This document shows, in pieces, positions 54,759 through 63,740 of a stretch of DNA of 64,000 nucleotides. The stretch spans positions 62,001 to 126,000 of the forward strand of contig NZ_FNUS01000006.1 of assembly GCF_900108025.1 (NCBI RefSeq), given 5' to 3'. Origin of the DNA: Halpernia humi. Its GTDB lineage: Bacteria; Bacteroidota; Bacteroidia; Flavobacteriales; Weeksellaceae. A model generated the notes under the pieces. That model did not search any database. It was not told the DNA's origin and was given only the letters and a program-made list of their open reading frames with translations. The first letter of the stretch is position 1. The number at the start of each line of letters is the position of its first letter. Both the position numbers and the translations under genes were made by a program.

Positions 54759-56648
54759 ATGGATGACGTTCAAGCTTTAAACGCAAGTGAGGAATTTATA
54801 AACGAGCCAAAAAGTAAACACCCGAAAGGATTGTGGGTTTTGTTCGGCACAGAAATGTGGGAACGATTTAACTTCTACGGAATGCGCGCCTTATTGACGC
54901 TTTTTATGGTAAATGCACTTATGATGCAAGAAGCCGATGTTTCCATCATTTATGGTGGATTTTTAGCTTTATGTTACCTAACGCCGATGCTTGGAGGTTT
55001 TATTTCAGATCGATTTTTAGGGAATAGATATTCAATTATTATCGGCGGAAGCATGATGGCTTTGGGACAACTTTGTATGTTTTTAAGCGCCACTACTTTC
55101 GATTCTAGCCTAGGAACGGCTACAACTTTAATGTGGGTGGCTTTAGGAATTATTATTTTTGGTAATGGTTTCTTTAAACCAAATATCTCCTCAATGGTTG
55201 GAAGTCTTTATCCGAAAGAAGAGAAATCTAAATTAGATTCTGCCTTCACTATTTTTTATATGGGTATAAATTTAGGAGCATTTTTAGGTCAATTTATTTG
55301 TCCAATTTTAGGAGATAGAATTAGCGATGGTGGGATTAGAGATGTGCACGCCTTTAAATGGGGATTTTTAGCCGCATCTTGTGCTATGTTGTTTGGAACT
55401 TTGTTTTTTATTATCTTAAAAAATAAATATGTAGTAACACCAGAAGGAAGACCAATAGGCGGTTTGCCAAGTAAAAATACCGCAGCAGATTTCGACGAAG
55501 GAGAAGCACAAAAAGCCAATTTTACAGGTAAATCTATTGGTATTGCTATGGCGCTTTTTGTTGTTGGTTACTTATTATTTAATATTGGCTTAGGGCAAAA
55601 TGTCATCTATTCTTTGGTTTATTCTGCTGGTATTGCTTTGTCGGTTTTAATTATTTTAGATTCTACCCTTACTAAAGTTGAAAGAGATAGGATTTTTGTA
55701 ATTTATATCGTTTCATTTTTCGTTATATTTTTCTGGGCCGCTTTCGAGCAGGCGGGGATTTCTTTAACATTTATCGCTAATAACCAGACAGATAGAAATA
55801 TTTTTGGATGGAATATGCCACCTTCAATGGTACAGATTTTCAATGGGTTATTTATTGTGATAATGGCTGTTCCTTTCAGTATGTTATGGGATAAATTACG
55901 AGAAAAAGGTAGAGAGCCAATTTCGCCTTTAAAGCAAGCTTTAGGTTTAATATTGATAGCGCTTAGTTATTTTATAATCGCTTATAATGTAAAAGATTTA
56001 GGAAACGATGGTCTTTTAGCCATAAAATGGTTGATTTTACTTTATTTTATTCAAACTTGTGGAGAGTTAGCATTATCACCAATTGGTCTTTCTTTAGTTG
56101 GAAAATTAGCGCCCAAAAGATTTGCTTCCTTATTATTTGGAGTTTTCTTTATTGCAAATGCTGCCGGATATGCATTAGCAGGAACTTTAGGATCTATTTT
56201 GCCACCAACAGGAGACAAATTTCAACAAGCAGAAAAACAAGGCGTGAATTTGCAGGCAGTTTTAGATAAGAAATACGATGTTTCTGGTAAAGATTTATTC
56301 AAATTATCCCAAGTTAATATTGCTAAAGTGGATGAAGACAAATTAAAATCTTCTAAAATTAAACTTCGAGAATATATTGAGAAAAACAATAAAACTTTAG
56401 AGGAAATGCAAAAAACCAATAAAGAAGCAGAGTTAACCCCAGATAAAATGGTTTATCCTACAGATGCAGAAATGGCACAACTTAAAGACCAAAAAATTAT
56501 AACAATGGAATACAATAAATTTGCAGGTTTTACGATCCATAATTTATTTGAATTCTTTATGGTGTTTGTCGTTATTTGTGGTATTGCAGGCATACTTTTA
56601 GCCTTAATTTCTCCGTTCTTGAAGAAATTAATGCATGGCATCAGATAA
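54759..56648 (+). CDS. Peptide MFS transporter (POT family), with inserted hydrophilic domain
   Basis: This 629-residue proton-dependent oligopeptide transporter has 14 helices and the POT motifs: GTEMWERFNFYGMRALLTLFM (E-x-x-E-R in helix 1), GGFISDRFLGNRYSIIIGG, FFKPNISSMVGSLYP and FYMGINLGAFLGQFICP. About residues 482-590 form a hydrophilic insertion before the last helix, roughly 85 residues longer than in the paralogue downstream, predicted to face the periplasm. It begins with PPTGDKFQQAEKQG and is rich in Lys, Glu and Asp. The gene ends 86 bases before the second POT gene, with a terminator between them, so they are tandem but separately transcribed. Confidence 0.95.
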   Translation: MDDVQALNASEEFINEPKSKHPKGLWVLFGTEMWERFNFYGMRALLTLFMVNALMMQEADVSIIYGGFLALCYLTPMLGGFISDRFLGNRYSIIIGGSMMALGQLCMFLSATTFDSSLGTATTLMWVALGIIIFGNGFFKPNISSMVGSLYPKEEKSKLDSAFTIFYMGINLGAFLGQFICPILGDRISDGGIRDVHAFKWGFLAASCAMLFGTLFFIILKNKYVVTPEGRPIGGLPSKNTAADFDEGEAQKANFTGKSIGIAMALFVVGYLLFNIGLGQNVIYSLVYSAGIALSVLIILDSTLTKVERDRIFVIYIVSFFVIFFWAAFEQAGISLTFIANNQTDRNIFGWNMPPSMVQIFNGLFIVIMAVPFSMLWDKLREKGREPISPLKQALGLILIALSYFIIAYNVKDLGNDGLLAIKWLILLYFIQTCGELALSPIGLSLVGKLAPKRFASLLFGVFFIANAAGYALAGTLGSILPPTGDKFQQAEKQGVNLQAVLDKKYDVSGKDLFKLSQVNIAKVDEDKLKSSKIKLREYIEKNNKTLEEMQKTNKEAELTPDKMVYPTDAEMAQLKDQKIITMEYNKFAGFTIHNLFEFFMVFVVICGIAGILLALISPFLKKLMHGIR

Positions 56649-56671
56649 TTTATTTTAAAATATATTTTTAC

Positions 56672-56702
56672 AAAACCACCGATTTATTCGGTGGTTTTTT
56701 TT
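56672..56702 (+). terminator. Hairpin terminator between POT genes
   Basis: The stem aaaaccaccg paired with cggtggtttt, loop atttatt, ends in a T run. Confidence 0.85.
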
Positions 56703-56734
56703 ACATTCGTGTAGAAAATTACTAAAACAAGATC

Positions 56735-58267
56735 ATGAACCTAACTCTCGAGCAAATCCAAGATTTCAAAGGCAAATATCCAAGACAAATTTGGAGCCTC
56801 TTTTTCTCCGAAATGTGGGAACGATTTTGTTTCTACGGCATGCGCGGAATGCTTGTAGTTTTTATGATTTCACAATTACAATTTATTGAAAAAGATGCGA
56901 AACTTCAATATGCTGCAACACAAGCTTTTGTTTATGCATTCACATTTGTAGGCGGTTTTTTTGCAGACAGACTTTTAGGATTTAGAAAATCTCTTTTTTG
57001 GGGTGGTTTTTTAATGATTGTAGGAAGTTTGATTTTAGCAACAAATGCATTTTCATTTGCACCAGGTATTTCAAAATTTAATTTCTTTTTAGGTTTATCT
57101 TTTACAATTATAGGAACAGGTTTTTTCAAACCCAATATTTCTACAATGGTAGGAAAGCTTTACAAGCCCGAAGATAACAGAACAGACGCCGGTTTTTCTC
57201 TGTTTTATGCAGGAATCAATTTAGGTGCTCTGCTCGGAGGATACGTCTGTATAGCAATTGGACAAGGAGATATGTTTTCAAAAATTCCTGTGCATTTTCG
57301 TTGGAATGTTGCTTTTGGATTGGCGGCTGTTGTAATGGTGATTAGTTTAATTAATTTTATTTTTACCCAAAGAAGTTTAGGACCAATAGGTTTTCAACCT
57401 GGTCATCCTCTTTCCGATGAGCCAAATAAAATCATAAAAAAATGGCAAGAATATCTTGTTTATCTAGGAACAATTTTGGTAGTTCCACTTATCATGGTAA
57501 TGGTTTCTAAAACAGAATATACCGATTATTTTATGTATACCATCGGACCGTTAACGCTTATTTATCTTTTTTACGAAATGTCTAAAGTTACTTCTGTAGA
57601 AAGACAAAAGCTTTGGGCAGCACTAGTGTTCATAATTTTTTCAATTCTGTTTTGGGGAATTTACGAGCAAAGTGGAGGTTCATTAAGTGTTTTTGCAGAG
57701 AATAATTTGAACAAAGATTTATTTGGATTAAATGCAAACGGAGTTAATAATTCTGGCGGTTCATTCTTTGTTTTGTTATTGGCAATTCCAATTGGTCTTC
57801 TTTGGATATGGCTCAGCAAAAAAAAAGCAGAACCAAATACAATTATTAAATTTGGTTTAGGCTTTCTATTTTTAGGACTTGGTTACTATGCTATTTTTGC
57901 GACAAGATTCTTTGCGAATGCAGCAGGAATAACCTCTTTAAGTGTTTTCACAATTGCACTTTTTATTATCACAATTGGTGAGATGTGTTTGTCGCCGATA
58001 GGGTTGTCGATTATGACAAAACTTTCTACCAAAAATCTTCAAGGTATGATGATGGGAATGTGGTTTCTGGCTTCTGCTTATGGACAATATGTTGCTGGGA
58101 TTTTAGGTGCACATTTGACAGAACCTAAAAGTGGAGCCTCTAATTTAGAAGTTTTAAATACCTACACTTCTGGGTACAAAGATTTAGGTTTATATGCAGT
58201 AATTGCTGGTGTTGTTTTAATTTTAGTTTCACCTTTAGTAAAAAAATTAATGCACGGCGTGAAATAG
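56735..58267 (+). CDS. Peptide MFS transporter (POT family)
   Basis: This 510-residue proton-coupled peptide transporter has the standard 14 helices and POT motifs: FSEMWERFCFYGMRGMLVVFM, GGFFADRLLGFRKSLFWGG, FFKPNISTMVGKLYKPEDNR and LFYAGINLGALLGGYVC. The C-terminus SPLVKKLMHGVK closely resembles that of the 629-residue paralogue upstream, so the two arose by duplication and then diverged. They probably import di- and tripeptides as a carbon and nitrogen source. A near-match promoter (TACATTCG, 56702-56709) lies 25 bases upstream of the ATG. The thioredoxin-like gene follows 17 bases later and may be co-transcribed. Confidence 0.95.
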   Translation: MNLTLEQIQDFKGKYPRQIWSLFFSEMWERFCFYGMRGMLVVFMISQLQFIEKDAKLQYAATQAFVYAFTFVGGFFADRLLGFRKSLFWGGFLMIVGSLILATNAFSFAPGISKFNFFLGLSFTIIGTGFFKPNISTMVGKLYKPEDNRTDAGFSLFYAGINLGALLGGYVCIAIGQGDMFSKIPVHFRWNVAFGLAAVVMVISLINFIFTQRSLGPIGFQPGHPLSDEPNKIIKKWQEYLVYLGTILVVPLIMVMVSKTEYTDYFMYTIGPLTLIYLFYEMSKVTSVERQKLWAALVFIIFSILFWGIYEQSGGSLSVFAENNLNKDLFGLNANGVNNSGGSFFVLLLAIPIGLLWIWLSKKKAEPNTIIKFGLGFLFLGLGYYAIFATRFFANAAGITSLSVFTIALFIITIGEMCLSPIGLSIMTKLSTKNLQGMMMGMWFLASAYGQYVAGILGAHLTEPKSGASNLEVLNTYTSGYKDLGLYAVIAGVVLILVSPLVKKLMHGVK

Positions 58268-58284
58268 TTTTATTTAAATTAATT

Positions 58285-58815
58285 ATGAAAAAACCAATCC
58301 TTTTACTTTTTCTTCTAACTGTATTTCTCTCGAAAGCGCAAGTGAAATGGATGACTTTTTCGGAGGCAATGGAGGCTCAAAAAAATCAACCTAAAAAAAT
58401 ATTAATAGATTTTTACGCAGATTGGTGCAAGCCCTGCAAAACAATGGACAAAAACACCTACGGAAATTCTATCATTGCAAAATACATTAATGATAATTTC
58501 TACGCCGTAAAATTTAAAGCCGATGGCGACGAGAAAATTAATTACCTAGGCAAAGAGTTTTCTAAAACAAACAATGAAACAAACAATAAAAAAGCGTTGA
58601 ATGATTTCACTGTTTTTATGAATGTAAGTTCTATACCATCGACAGTCTTTTTAGATGAAAAATCTTATCCAATTACCAATTTGAATGGCTATTTAACAGC
58701 GAAAGAATTGGAAGTTTACCTCAATATGATTGCCAGTAACGATTACAAAAAAATTAAAACAAAAGCAGATTGGGAGGATTATACCAAGAAATTGCAATCG
58801 AAAATTAAAGAATAA
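58285..58815 (+). CDS. Secreted thioredoxin-fold protein (DUF255/DsbD-type)
   Basis: The product has 176 residues with a signal peptide (about 1-18, ending near SKAQ). The thioredoxin domain has KKILIDFYADWCKPCKTMDKNTYGN with the active-site pair Cys48 and Cys51 (W-C-K-P-C-K), and later PSTVFLDEKSYPITNLNGYLTAKELEVYL. W-C-x-P-C proteins of this sort reduce or oxidise periplasmic disulfides or cytochrome c partners. The partner is unknown. It follows the second POT gene with a 17-base gap; a 12-bp terminator follows the stop. Confidence 0.93.
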   Translation: MKKPILLLFLLTVFLSKAQVKWMTFSEAMEAQKNQPKKILIDFYADWCKPCKTMDKNTYGNSIIAKYINDNFYAVKFKADGDEKINYLGKEFSKTNNETNNKKALNDFTVFMNVSSIPSTVFLDEKSYPITNLNGYLTAKELEVYLNMIASNDYKKIKTKADWEDYTKKLQSKIKE

Positions 58816-58825
58816 AAACCGAATT

Positions 58826-58859
58826 AAACTTTGTCAATATTTGGCAAAGTTTTTTTTAT
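58826..58859 (+). terminator. Hairpin terminator after the thioredoxin gene
   Basis: The stem aaactttgtcaa paired with ttggcaaagttt (one G-T pair), loop tat, is followed by seven T residues. Confidence 0.85.
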
Positions 58860-58892
58860 TCCCGAAATTCGCTTACTTTCATTTTCTAAATT

Positions 58893-58928
58893 AAATATCA
58901 ATTATCATCCATCAATAATCATTTATAA
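58893..58928. repeat. Degenerate heptamer array upstream of recG
   Basis: Units such as caattat, catccat, caataat and catttat follow one another with a 7-bp period, ending directly before the TTG start of recG. They resemble the (catcaat) array next to fabI. Confidence 0.45.
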
Positions 58929-61019
58929 TTGAATCTCGACACTTCCATAGAATTTTTAAAAGGCATCGGTGCAGAACGTGCGAAGGTTATAAAATCTATT
59001 TTGGGACTTTCGACTGTGGAAGATTTTCTCACTTTTTATCCAAACAGATATTTAGATAAGAGTAAAGTTTATTTAATAAAAGATTTATTAGAAGATTTGC
59101 CAGATGTTCAGTTAAAAGGTAGAATCACCGAATTACAAGAAATTTCTTCGGGAAAAATCAAACGTCTCGCAGGAAAATTTCAAGATGAAACTGGCACGAT
59201 GGATTTGGTTTGGTTTCGATATTCTAAATGGATGAAAGAGCAAATCCCCATTAATAAAGAAATTTTCATTTTTGGTAAAGTCACTTTGTTTAATAACACT
59301 TTTTCAATGGCGCATCCCGAAATTGAAATTGAAGAAAAAAAAGAAACCGAAGTTCGTTTAAGACCAATTTATCCTAGTTCTGAAAAACTGGTAAAACGCG
59401 GTTTAAATCAAAAGTTTTTTGTGCAAGTCATGAAAAATTTAATGGTAGAAATGCCCAATTTAATTAATGAAAATCTGCCGAATTATTTAATTAATGATTT
59501 AAAATTAATGTCGAGACAAGCGGCATATTTCAATATTCATTTCCCTAAAGATTTAGAACATTTTCAGGCTGCAGAACGAAGATTGAAGTTTGAAGAAGCC
59601 TTCTTTTTCCAGTTAAGTTATGGTTTAAAAAAGCAATATCATAAAAGCCATTCAGTCGGAAATCCGATGCCGAAAGTGGGTGAAAATTTCAATGATTTTT
59701 ATGCTAAATATTTACCTTTTGAATTAACTGGCGCGCAAAAAAAAGTTTTAAAGGAAATTAAAAAAGATTTAGCAAAGCCCATCCAAATGAACCGTTTGCT
59801 GCAAGGTGACGTAGGTTCTGGGAAAACGATGGTGGCTTTATTGGCGATGCTTTTGGTTTTAGATAATGGTTTTCAATCTTGTTTAATGGCGCCAACGGAA
59901 ATTCTAGCGCAACAACATTTTAATGGGATTTCAGAACTTTTAAAAGAAACAAACATTAAAGTAAAATTATTAACGGGTTCCACAAAAAAATCGGAAAGAA
60001 AAATAATCCATGAAGATTTATTAAGCGGCGAACTTTCTATTTTAATCGGGACGCACGCTGTTTTGGAAGACATTGTTCAGTTTAAAAATTTAGGTTTAGC
60101 CATTATTGATGAGCAACACCGTTTTGGCGTGGCGCAGAGAGCGAAACTTTGGGCAAAAAATAAAATTCCGCCACATATTTTGGTGATGACTGCAACACCC
60201 ATTCCGAGGACTTTAGCGATGAGTTTTTACAGCGATTTGGAAGTGTCTGTGATTGATGAAATGCCAGTTGGAAGAAAGGAAATTATCACCGCGCATCGCC
60301 GAGAAAAAGACCGTGCTTTTGTATATAATTTTTGCAAAGATGAAATAAAAAAAGGGCGGCAAATTTATTTCGTTTATCCGTTAATCGAAGAATCTGAAAC
60401 TTTAGATTATAGAAATTTAATGGAAGGTTTTGAGCGTGTTTCAGAATATTTCCCAAATCCAGATTTTAATACCACAATGCTTCACGGCAAAATGAAACCT
60501 GCTGAAAAAGACGCTGCAATGCAATATTTCGCAAGTGGAAACGCCAATTTAATGGTCGCAACTACCGTAATTGAAGTCGGCGTAAATGTGCCGAATGCAT
60601 CGGTAATGGTAATTGAAAGTGCCGAAAGATTTGGTTTGTCGCAATTACATCAACTTCGTGGTAGAGTAGGACGCGGCGCGGAACAGAGTTATTGTATTTT
60701 AATGACTTCGGATAAACTCACCAACGAAAGCCGAAAACGCATCAAAACGATGTGCGAAACTAACGATGGTTTCAAAATTTCTGAAGTCGATATGGAACTT
60801 CGCGGCCCAGGCGACATTCTTGGAACGCAGCAAAGTGGCGTGGTAGATTTTAAAAAATTGGACTTAGTAAATGATGGAAAAATCATCAAAGCATCCAAAG
60901 ATATTGTAGAAAAAATACTAAAAAAAGACCCGCAACTAACCGATGCGAGTCATATTTCTTTGAAAAATTTTTATGTAAAACAATACAAAGCGAAAAATAA
61001 ATGGGGAAAAATTTCTTAA
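58929..61019 (+). CDS. recG: ATP-dependent DNA helicase RecG, TTG start
   Basis: This 696-residue helicase drives fork reversal and Holliday junction branch migration in replication restart. N-terminal wedge domain (about 1-190), then the SF2 motor: QGDVGSGKTMVALLAM (motif I), LMAPTEILAQQHF (Ia), IIDEQHRFGVAQR (DEQH-type motif II), VMTATPIPRTLA (III), TTVIEVGVNVPNASVMVIESAERFGLSQLHQLRGRVGRG (V and VI) and the RecG C-terminal element ending FYVKQYKAKNKWGKIS. The start is almost certainly TTG at 58929: the codon before it is a stop, no ATG occurs in frame until well inside the protein, and residues NLDTSIEFLKGIGAERAKVI match the normal family start. Length is normal. Confidence 0.96.
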   Translation: MNLDTSIEFLKGIGAERAKVIKSILGLSTVEDFLTFYPNRYLDKSKVYLIKDLLEDLPDVQLKGRITELQEISSGKIKRLAGKFQDETGTMDLVWFRYSKWMKEQIPINKEIFIFGKVTLFNNTFSMAHPEIEIEEKKETEVRLRPIYPSSEKLVKRGLNQKFFVQVMKNLMVEMPNLINENLPNYLINDLKLMSRQAAYFNIHFPKDLEHFQAAERRLKFEEAFFFQLSYGLKKQYHKSHSVGNPMPKVGENFNDFYAKYLPFELTGAQKKVLKEIKKDLAKPIQMNRLLQGDVGSGKTMVALLAMLLVLDNGFQSCLMAPTEILAQQHFNGISELLKETNIKVKLLTGSTKKSERKIIHEDLLSGELSILIGTHAVLEDIVQFKNLGLAIIDEQHRFGVAQRAKLWAKNKIPPHILVMTATPIPRTLAMSFYSDLEVSVIDEMPVGRKEIITAHRREKDRAFVYNFCKDEIKKGRQIYFVYPLIEESETLDYRNLMEGFERVSEYFPNPDFNTTMLHGKMKPAEKDAAMQYFASGNANLMVATTVIEVGVNVPNASVMVIESAERFGLSQLHQLRGRVGRGAEQSYCILMTSDKLTNESRKRIKTMCETNDGFKISEVDMELRGPGDILGTQQSGVVDFKKLDLVNDGKIIKASKDIVEKILKKDPQLTDASHISLKNFYVKQYKAKNKWGKIS

Positions 61020-61025
61020 TCTTAA

Positions 61026-61823
61026 TTAGGTTGTTCCCATTACCATCATATTTTCCATGGTTGGCGAATCTACGCCACCTGCTTTTTCTAAAGTAATGGC
61101 AAATGCTTGTGCTTTATCAATAACCGCCATAGATTGAATTTGATCTGGATGGTTTCCGTCAAACATACCTGCACTAACAGGTTTTCCATCTACAATCGCC
61201 CAAAGTTGGTATTGCTGTCCTTTTGGTGCGCTTGGCATATTATTAACTTTTAAATATACTTTTTTAGATGTATCCCAATAAACATTTGCAAGCATTCCTG
61301 GGTGTGATGCAACGCCATTTAATTTGATATTTCTGGAATTTAACATCAAGTTATTTTGACTTTTAAGCTCTGAAACTTGATTCGTTAAAATAGTGTTGTT
61401 AGTTGCTAATTTTGCCAATTCTTGTTTTTGGTTTTGGCCGGTGTATATGTTATATCCCAAACTTGCCAATAAAAGTAAAGATGCGGCAACCAAGGCAAAT
61501 TTTGAAAAATTACTTCCTTCATATTTTTTATTTAATGGAATAATTGGTGTGATAACGGTTTCTTTTTCAGTCGATTGGCTTGTGTTTTCAACTGGTTTTG
61601 CAAAATCTAATTTCGCAAAAATTTGTGATTTTAATTCTGAAGGCGGTTCTACGGCTTCGGCATCAGCTAATTGTTCAAAAGTATTTTGCGCTTCTAAAAC
61701 GGCGTTTTTTACTTCTAAATTATTTTTCATAATGCACTCTAAAATAGAAGCCTCTTCCTGCGAAAGAACTCCTAAAGCGTATTCTTCAATAATACCGGAT
61801 GATATGTAAGTTTTAATATCCAC
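61026..61823 (-). CDS. Anti-sigma factor, RskA/anti-sigma-K type
   Basis: The product has 265 residues: a cytosolic N-terminal anti-sigma part (about 1-100; IIEEYALGVLSQEEASILECIMK matches the start of RskA-like proteins), one membrane helix (about 107-126), a coiled-coil stretch (about 130-155) and a periplasmic RskA domain with VYLKVNNMPSAPKGQQYQLWAIVDGKPVSAGMFDG, ending AITLEKAGGVDSPTMENMMVMGT. It should hold the sigma factor encoded just upstream (4 bases between them) until an envelope signal triggers release, often by regulated proteolysis. It is convergent with recG, with 6 bases between the stops. Confidence 0.93.
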   Translation of the reverse strand: MDIKTYISSGIIEEYALGVLSQEEASILECIMKNNLEVKNAVLEAQNTFEQLADAEAVEPPSELKSQIFAKLDFAKPVENTSQSTEKETVITPIIPLNKKYEGSNFSKFALVAASLLLLASLGYNIYTGQNQKQELAKLATNNTILTNQVSELKSQNNLMLNSRNIKLNGVASHPGMLANVYWDTSKKVYLKVNNMPSAPKGQQYQLWAIVDGKPVSAGMFDGNHPDQIQSMAVIDKAQAFAITLEKAGGVDSPTMENMMVMGTT

Positions 61824-61827
61824 TTTT

Positions 61828-62385
61828 TTATATATTGTGTTTAAAACCTTTCAACAATTCTCTTAACTCTTTTATAGCGGCCCTACTTCGCGTTTTTACG
61901 GTACCTAAAGGAATTCCCAGATCATCTGAAATTTCTTCTTGGGTATATCCACCGAAATATGACTTATTAATAATAACTTTATAATCGTCCCGAAGCGTGT
62001 TTACAATATTTTGAACTTCATTAAATTCATGCTTCTGTTCTGTTGAAAGCGATTTACTGTCATTTACGAAATCAGGAATGCTTTGGTTTTTTAAATCGTT
62101 TCTGAAAGATTTAGATTTCACTTTATCTATTGCTGCATTCCTTGCAATATTCAGCATCCAAGTGTAAAGACTGCCTTTGTTTTCGTCAAAAGAATTTATA
62201 GAATTCCAGATTTTTACAAATACATCTTGCAAAACTTCATTGGTTTCTTCCTTATAAGTAAGCACTTTAATTATGATACCATATAAAGCACCGGAATAAT
62301 TATCATAGAGATAATTAAATCCGTTTTCATCTCTGCTTTTTAGCATAGATACTAATTCTTCCGTTGAAATCTTCTGTTTATTCAA
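61828..62385 (-). CDS. ECF-type RNA polymerase sigma factor
   Basis: The product has 185 residues with ECF domains: NGFNYLYDNYSGALYGIIIKVLTYKEETNEVLQDVFVKIWNSINSFDENKGSLYTWMLNIARNAAIDKVKSK (sigma2) and IVNTLRDDYKVIINKSYFGGYTQEEISDDLGIPLGTVKTRSRAAIKELRELL (sigma4, with P-L-G-T-V-K-T-R). This is the SigK-like group that is governed by RskA-type anti-sigmas, and the partner gene follows 4 bases later. Divergently transcribed genes for a secreted MsrB and a fasciclin protein are likely targets. Its promoter with an exact TATATTTG is 17 bases before the start. Confidence 0.94.
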   Translation of the reverse strand: MNKQKISTEELVSMLKSRDENGFNYLYDNYSGALYGIIIKVLTYKEETNEVLQDVFVKIWNSINSFDENKGSLYTWMLNIARNAAIDKVKSKSFRNDLKNQSIPDFVNDSKSLSTEQKHEFNEVQNIVNTLRDDYKVIINKSYFGGYTQEEISDDLGIPLGTVKTRSRAAIKELRELLKGFKHNI

Positions 62386-62401
62386 AATATTTATTGCGGT
62401 T

Positions 62402-62409
62402 CAAATATA
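62402..62409 (-). promoter_or_regulatory. -7 element TATATTTG for the sigma/anti-sigma operon
   Basis: Exact TAnnTTTG match on the minus strand, 16 bases before the ATG at 62385. It suggests transcription by the main sigma factor, with or without additional autoregulation. Confidence 0.65.
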
Positions 62410-62478
62410 AATTAATTTTTTTTGAAAAAAATCTTTTTTTGCCATTTTTTCGTAAATATTTTTACTAAATCTTATTAA

Positions 62479-63021
62479 ATGAAACTAAACATACTAAAAA
62501 CTGCGGCTGTAGTTCTTATAACTTCTTTACCTATTCAAAATTTTTCTGCCCAGAAAATACAAGAAGTAAACGGTAGAAAGTTAATAAATCCTTTTTATTC
62601 CCGCACAGATACTTCAATATTACATGTAACAGATGCACAGTGGAAAAAAGTCTTAAATAAAAATCTGTACGCCGTTGCCAGAAAAAATAATACAGAAATG
62701 GCATATACTGGTAAGTATAATGATTTCGATGGTATTGGCACCTATTATTGTGCGGTTTGTGGAAATGCTTTATTCAAATCTGATGCAAAATTTTCTTCCA
62801 CGTGTGGATGGCCAAGTTTTTTTGAAACTATTCGTCCGAAGTCTGTTGTTTACAAAAAAGATTATTCTTTGGGAATGCTAAGAACGGAAGTAAGATGTGG
62901 CAGATGCGATGCGCATTTAGGGCATTTGTTTGATGATGGCCCAACGGCCAATAAAAAAAGATATTGCATGAATTCTATTTCTTTAGAATTTGTGCCTGAT
63001 AAAAAAATTGAAAAAAAATAA
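62479..63021 (+). CDS. msrB: Secreted peptide-methionine (R)-S-oxide reductase
   Basis: This 180-residue methionine sulfoxide reductase B repairs the R-form of methionine sulfoxide in proteins. A signal peptide (about 1-24, cleaved near FSAQ) sends it to the periplasm. The zinc site has Cys91 and Cys94 (CAVC) and Cys140 and Cys143 (CGRC); the catalytic Cys163 lies in R-Y-C-M-N, and Cys109 in SSTCGWPSF is the likely resolving residue. Typical blocks are GTYYCAVCGNALFKS, GWPSFFETI and HLGHLFDDGP. The gene is divergent from an ECF sigma factor and followed by a fasciclin gene, so it probably belongs to an envelope oxidative-stress response. Confidence 0.95.
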   Translation: MKLNILKTAAVVLITSLPIQNFSAQKIQEVNGRKLINPFYSRTDTSILHVTDAQWKKVLNKNLYAVARKNNTEMAYTGKYNDFDGIGTYYCAVCGNALFKSDAKFSSTCGWPSFFETIRPKSVVYKKDYSLGMLRTEVRCGRCDAHLGHLFDDGPTANKKRYCMNSISLEFVPDKKIEKK

Positions 63022-63098
63022 ATCTAAAAAAAACTTTACGTCGTAATTTATAACAACACAAATTAACAATATATTTTATCAACTTAATTTAAATTATT

Positions 63099-63674
63099 AT
63101 GAACTATTTAAAAATCACAACCGCAGCATTAGCATTAACAATGACTCTCGGTTTTGGAAATCAACTTTCTGCGCAGAACATGATGCAAAAAGAAAAAACA
63201 GTAATGGTGGGCGGTGCAGCAATGTATCCTACAAAAAACATTATTGAAAACGCAGTAAACTCTAAAGATCACACCACACTAGTTGCTGCTGTAAAAGCCG
63301 CAGGTTTGGTAGAAACTTTAGAAAGTAAAGGGCCATTCACAGTTTTTGCGCCAACAAATGAGGCTTTCGCAAAATTGCCAAAAGGAACTGTAGAAACAGT
63401 TTTGAAACCAGAAAACAAAGCACTTCTTACTTCAATTCTTACTTACCATGTAGTCCCAGGAAGAATTTCTTCTAAAGAATTAGCCGCTTGGATTAAAAAA
63501 GGAAACGGTAAATACGTCGCTAAAACTGTGCAAGGTGAAGATTTAACATTTTGGATGAAAGGAAAAAACATTTACGTTTCTGATATGAAAGGGAACAAAG
63601 CAAAAGTTACCATTGCAGATGTTAACCAATCTAATGGTGTGATACACGTGATTGACACCGTGTTGATGCCATAG
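63099..63674 (+). CDS. Secreted fasciclin-domain protein
   Basis: The product has 191 residues, a signal peptide (about 1-25, SAQN cleavage) and one FAS1 domain (about residues 45-190): NIIENAVNSKDHTTLVAAVKAAGLVETLESKGPFTVFAPTNEAFAKLPKGTVE, then LTSILTYHVVPGRISSKEL, and VADVNQSNGVIHVIDTVLMP. FAS1 proteins are adhesion-type surface or periplasmic proteins; in Bacteroidota they often lie near ECF sigma factors. It follows msrB in the same direction with a 77-base gap, so both may respond to the divergent sigma factor. A terminator follows. Confidence 0.94.
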   Translation: MNYLKITTAALALTMTLGFGNQLSAQNMMQKEKTVMVGGAAMYPTKNIIENAVNSKDHTTLVAAVKAAGLVETLESKGPFTVFAPTNEAFAKLPKGTVETVLKPENKALLTSILTYHVVPGRISSKELAAWIKKGNGKYVAKTVQGEDLTFWMKGKNIYVSDMKGNKAKVTIADVNQSNGVIHVIDTVLMP

Positions 63675-63704
63675 TTTTCATAGTTTTTTAATGTTATGTG
63701 AAGG

Positions 63705-63739
63705 TGCCGCTCTTAGAAATAAGTGCGGCATTTTTTTTT
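63705..63739. terminator. Hairpin terminator after the fasciclin gene
   Basis: The stem tgccgctctt paired with aagtgcggca (one mismatch), loop agaaat, is followed by nine T residues. It lies between two convergent genes. Confidence 0.85.
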
Positions 63740-63740
63740 G

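Noticed and set aside
61393-61809. 138-codon plus-strand frame opposite the anti-sigma factor gene
   Set aside because: Antisense shadow; the RskA domain on the other strand is convincing.
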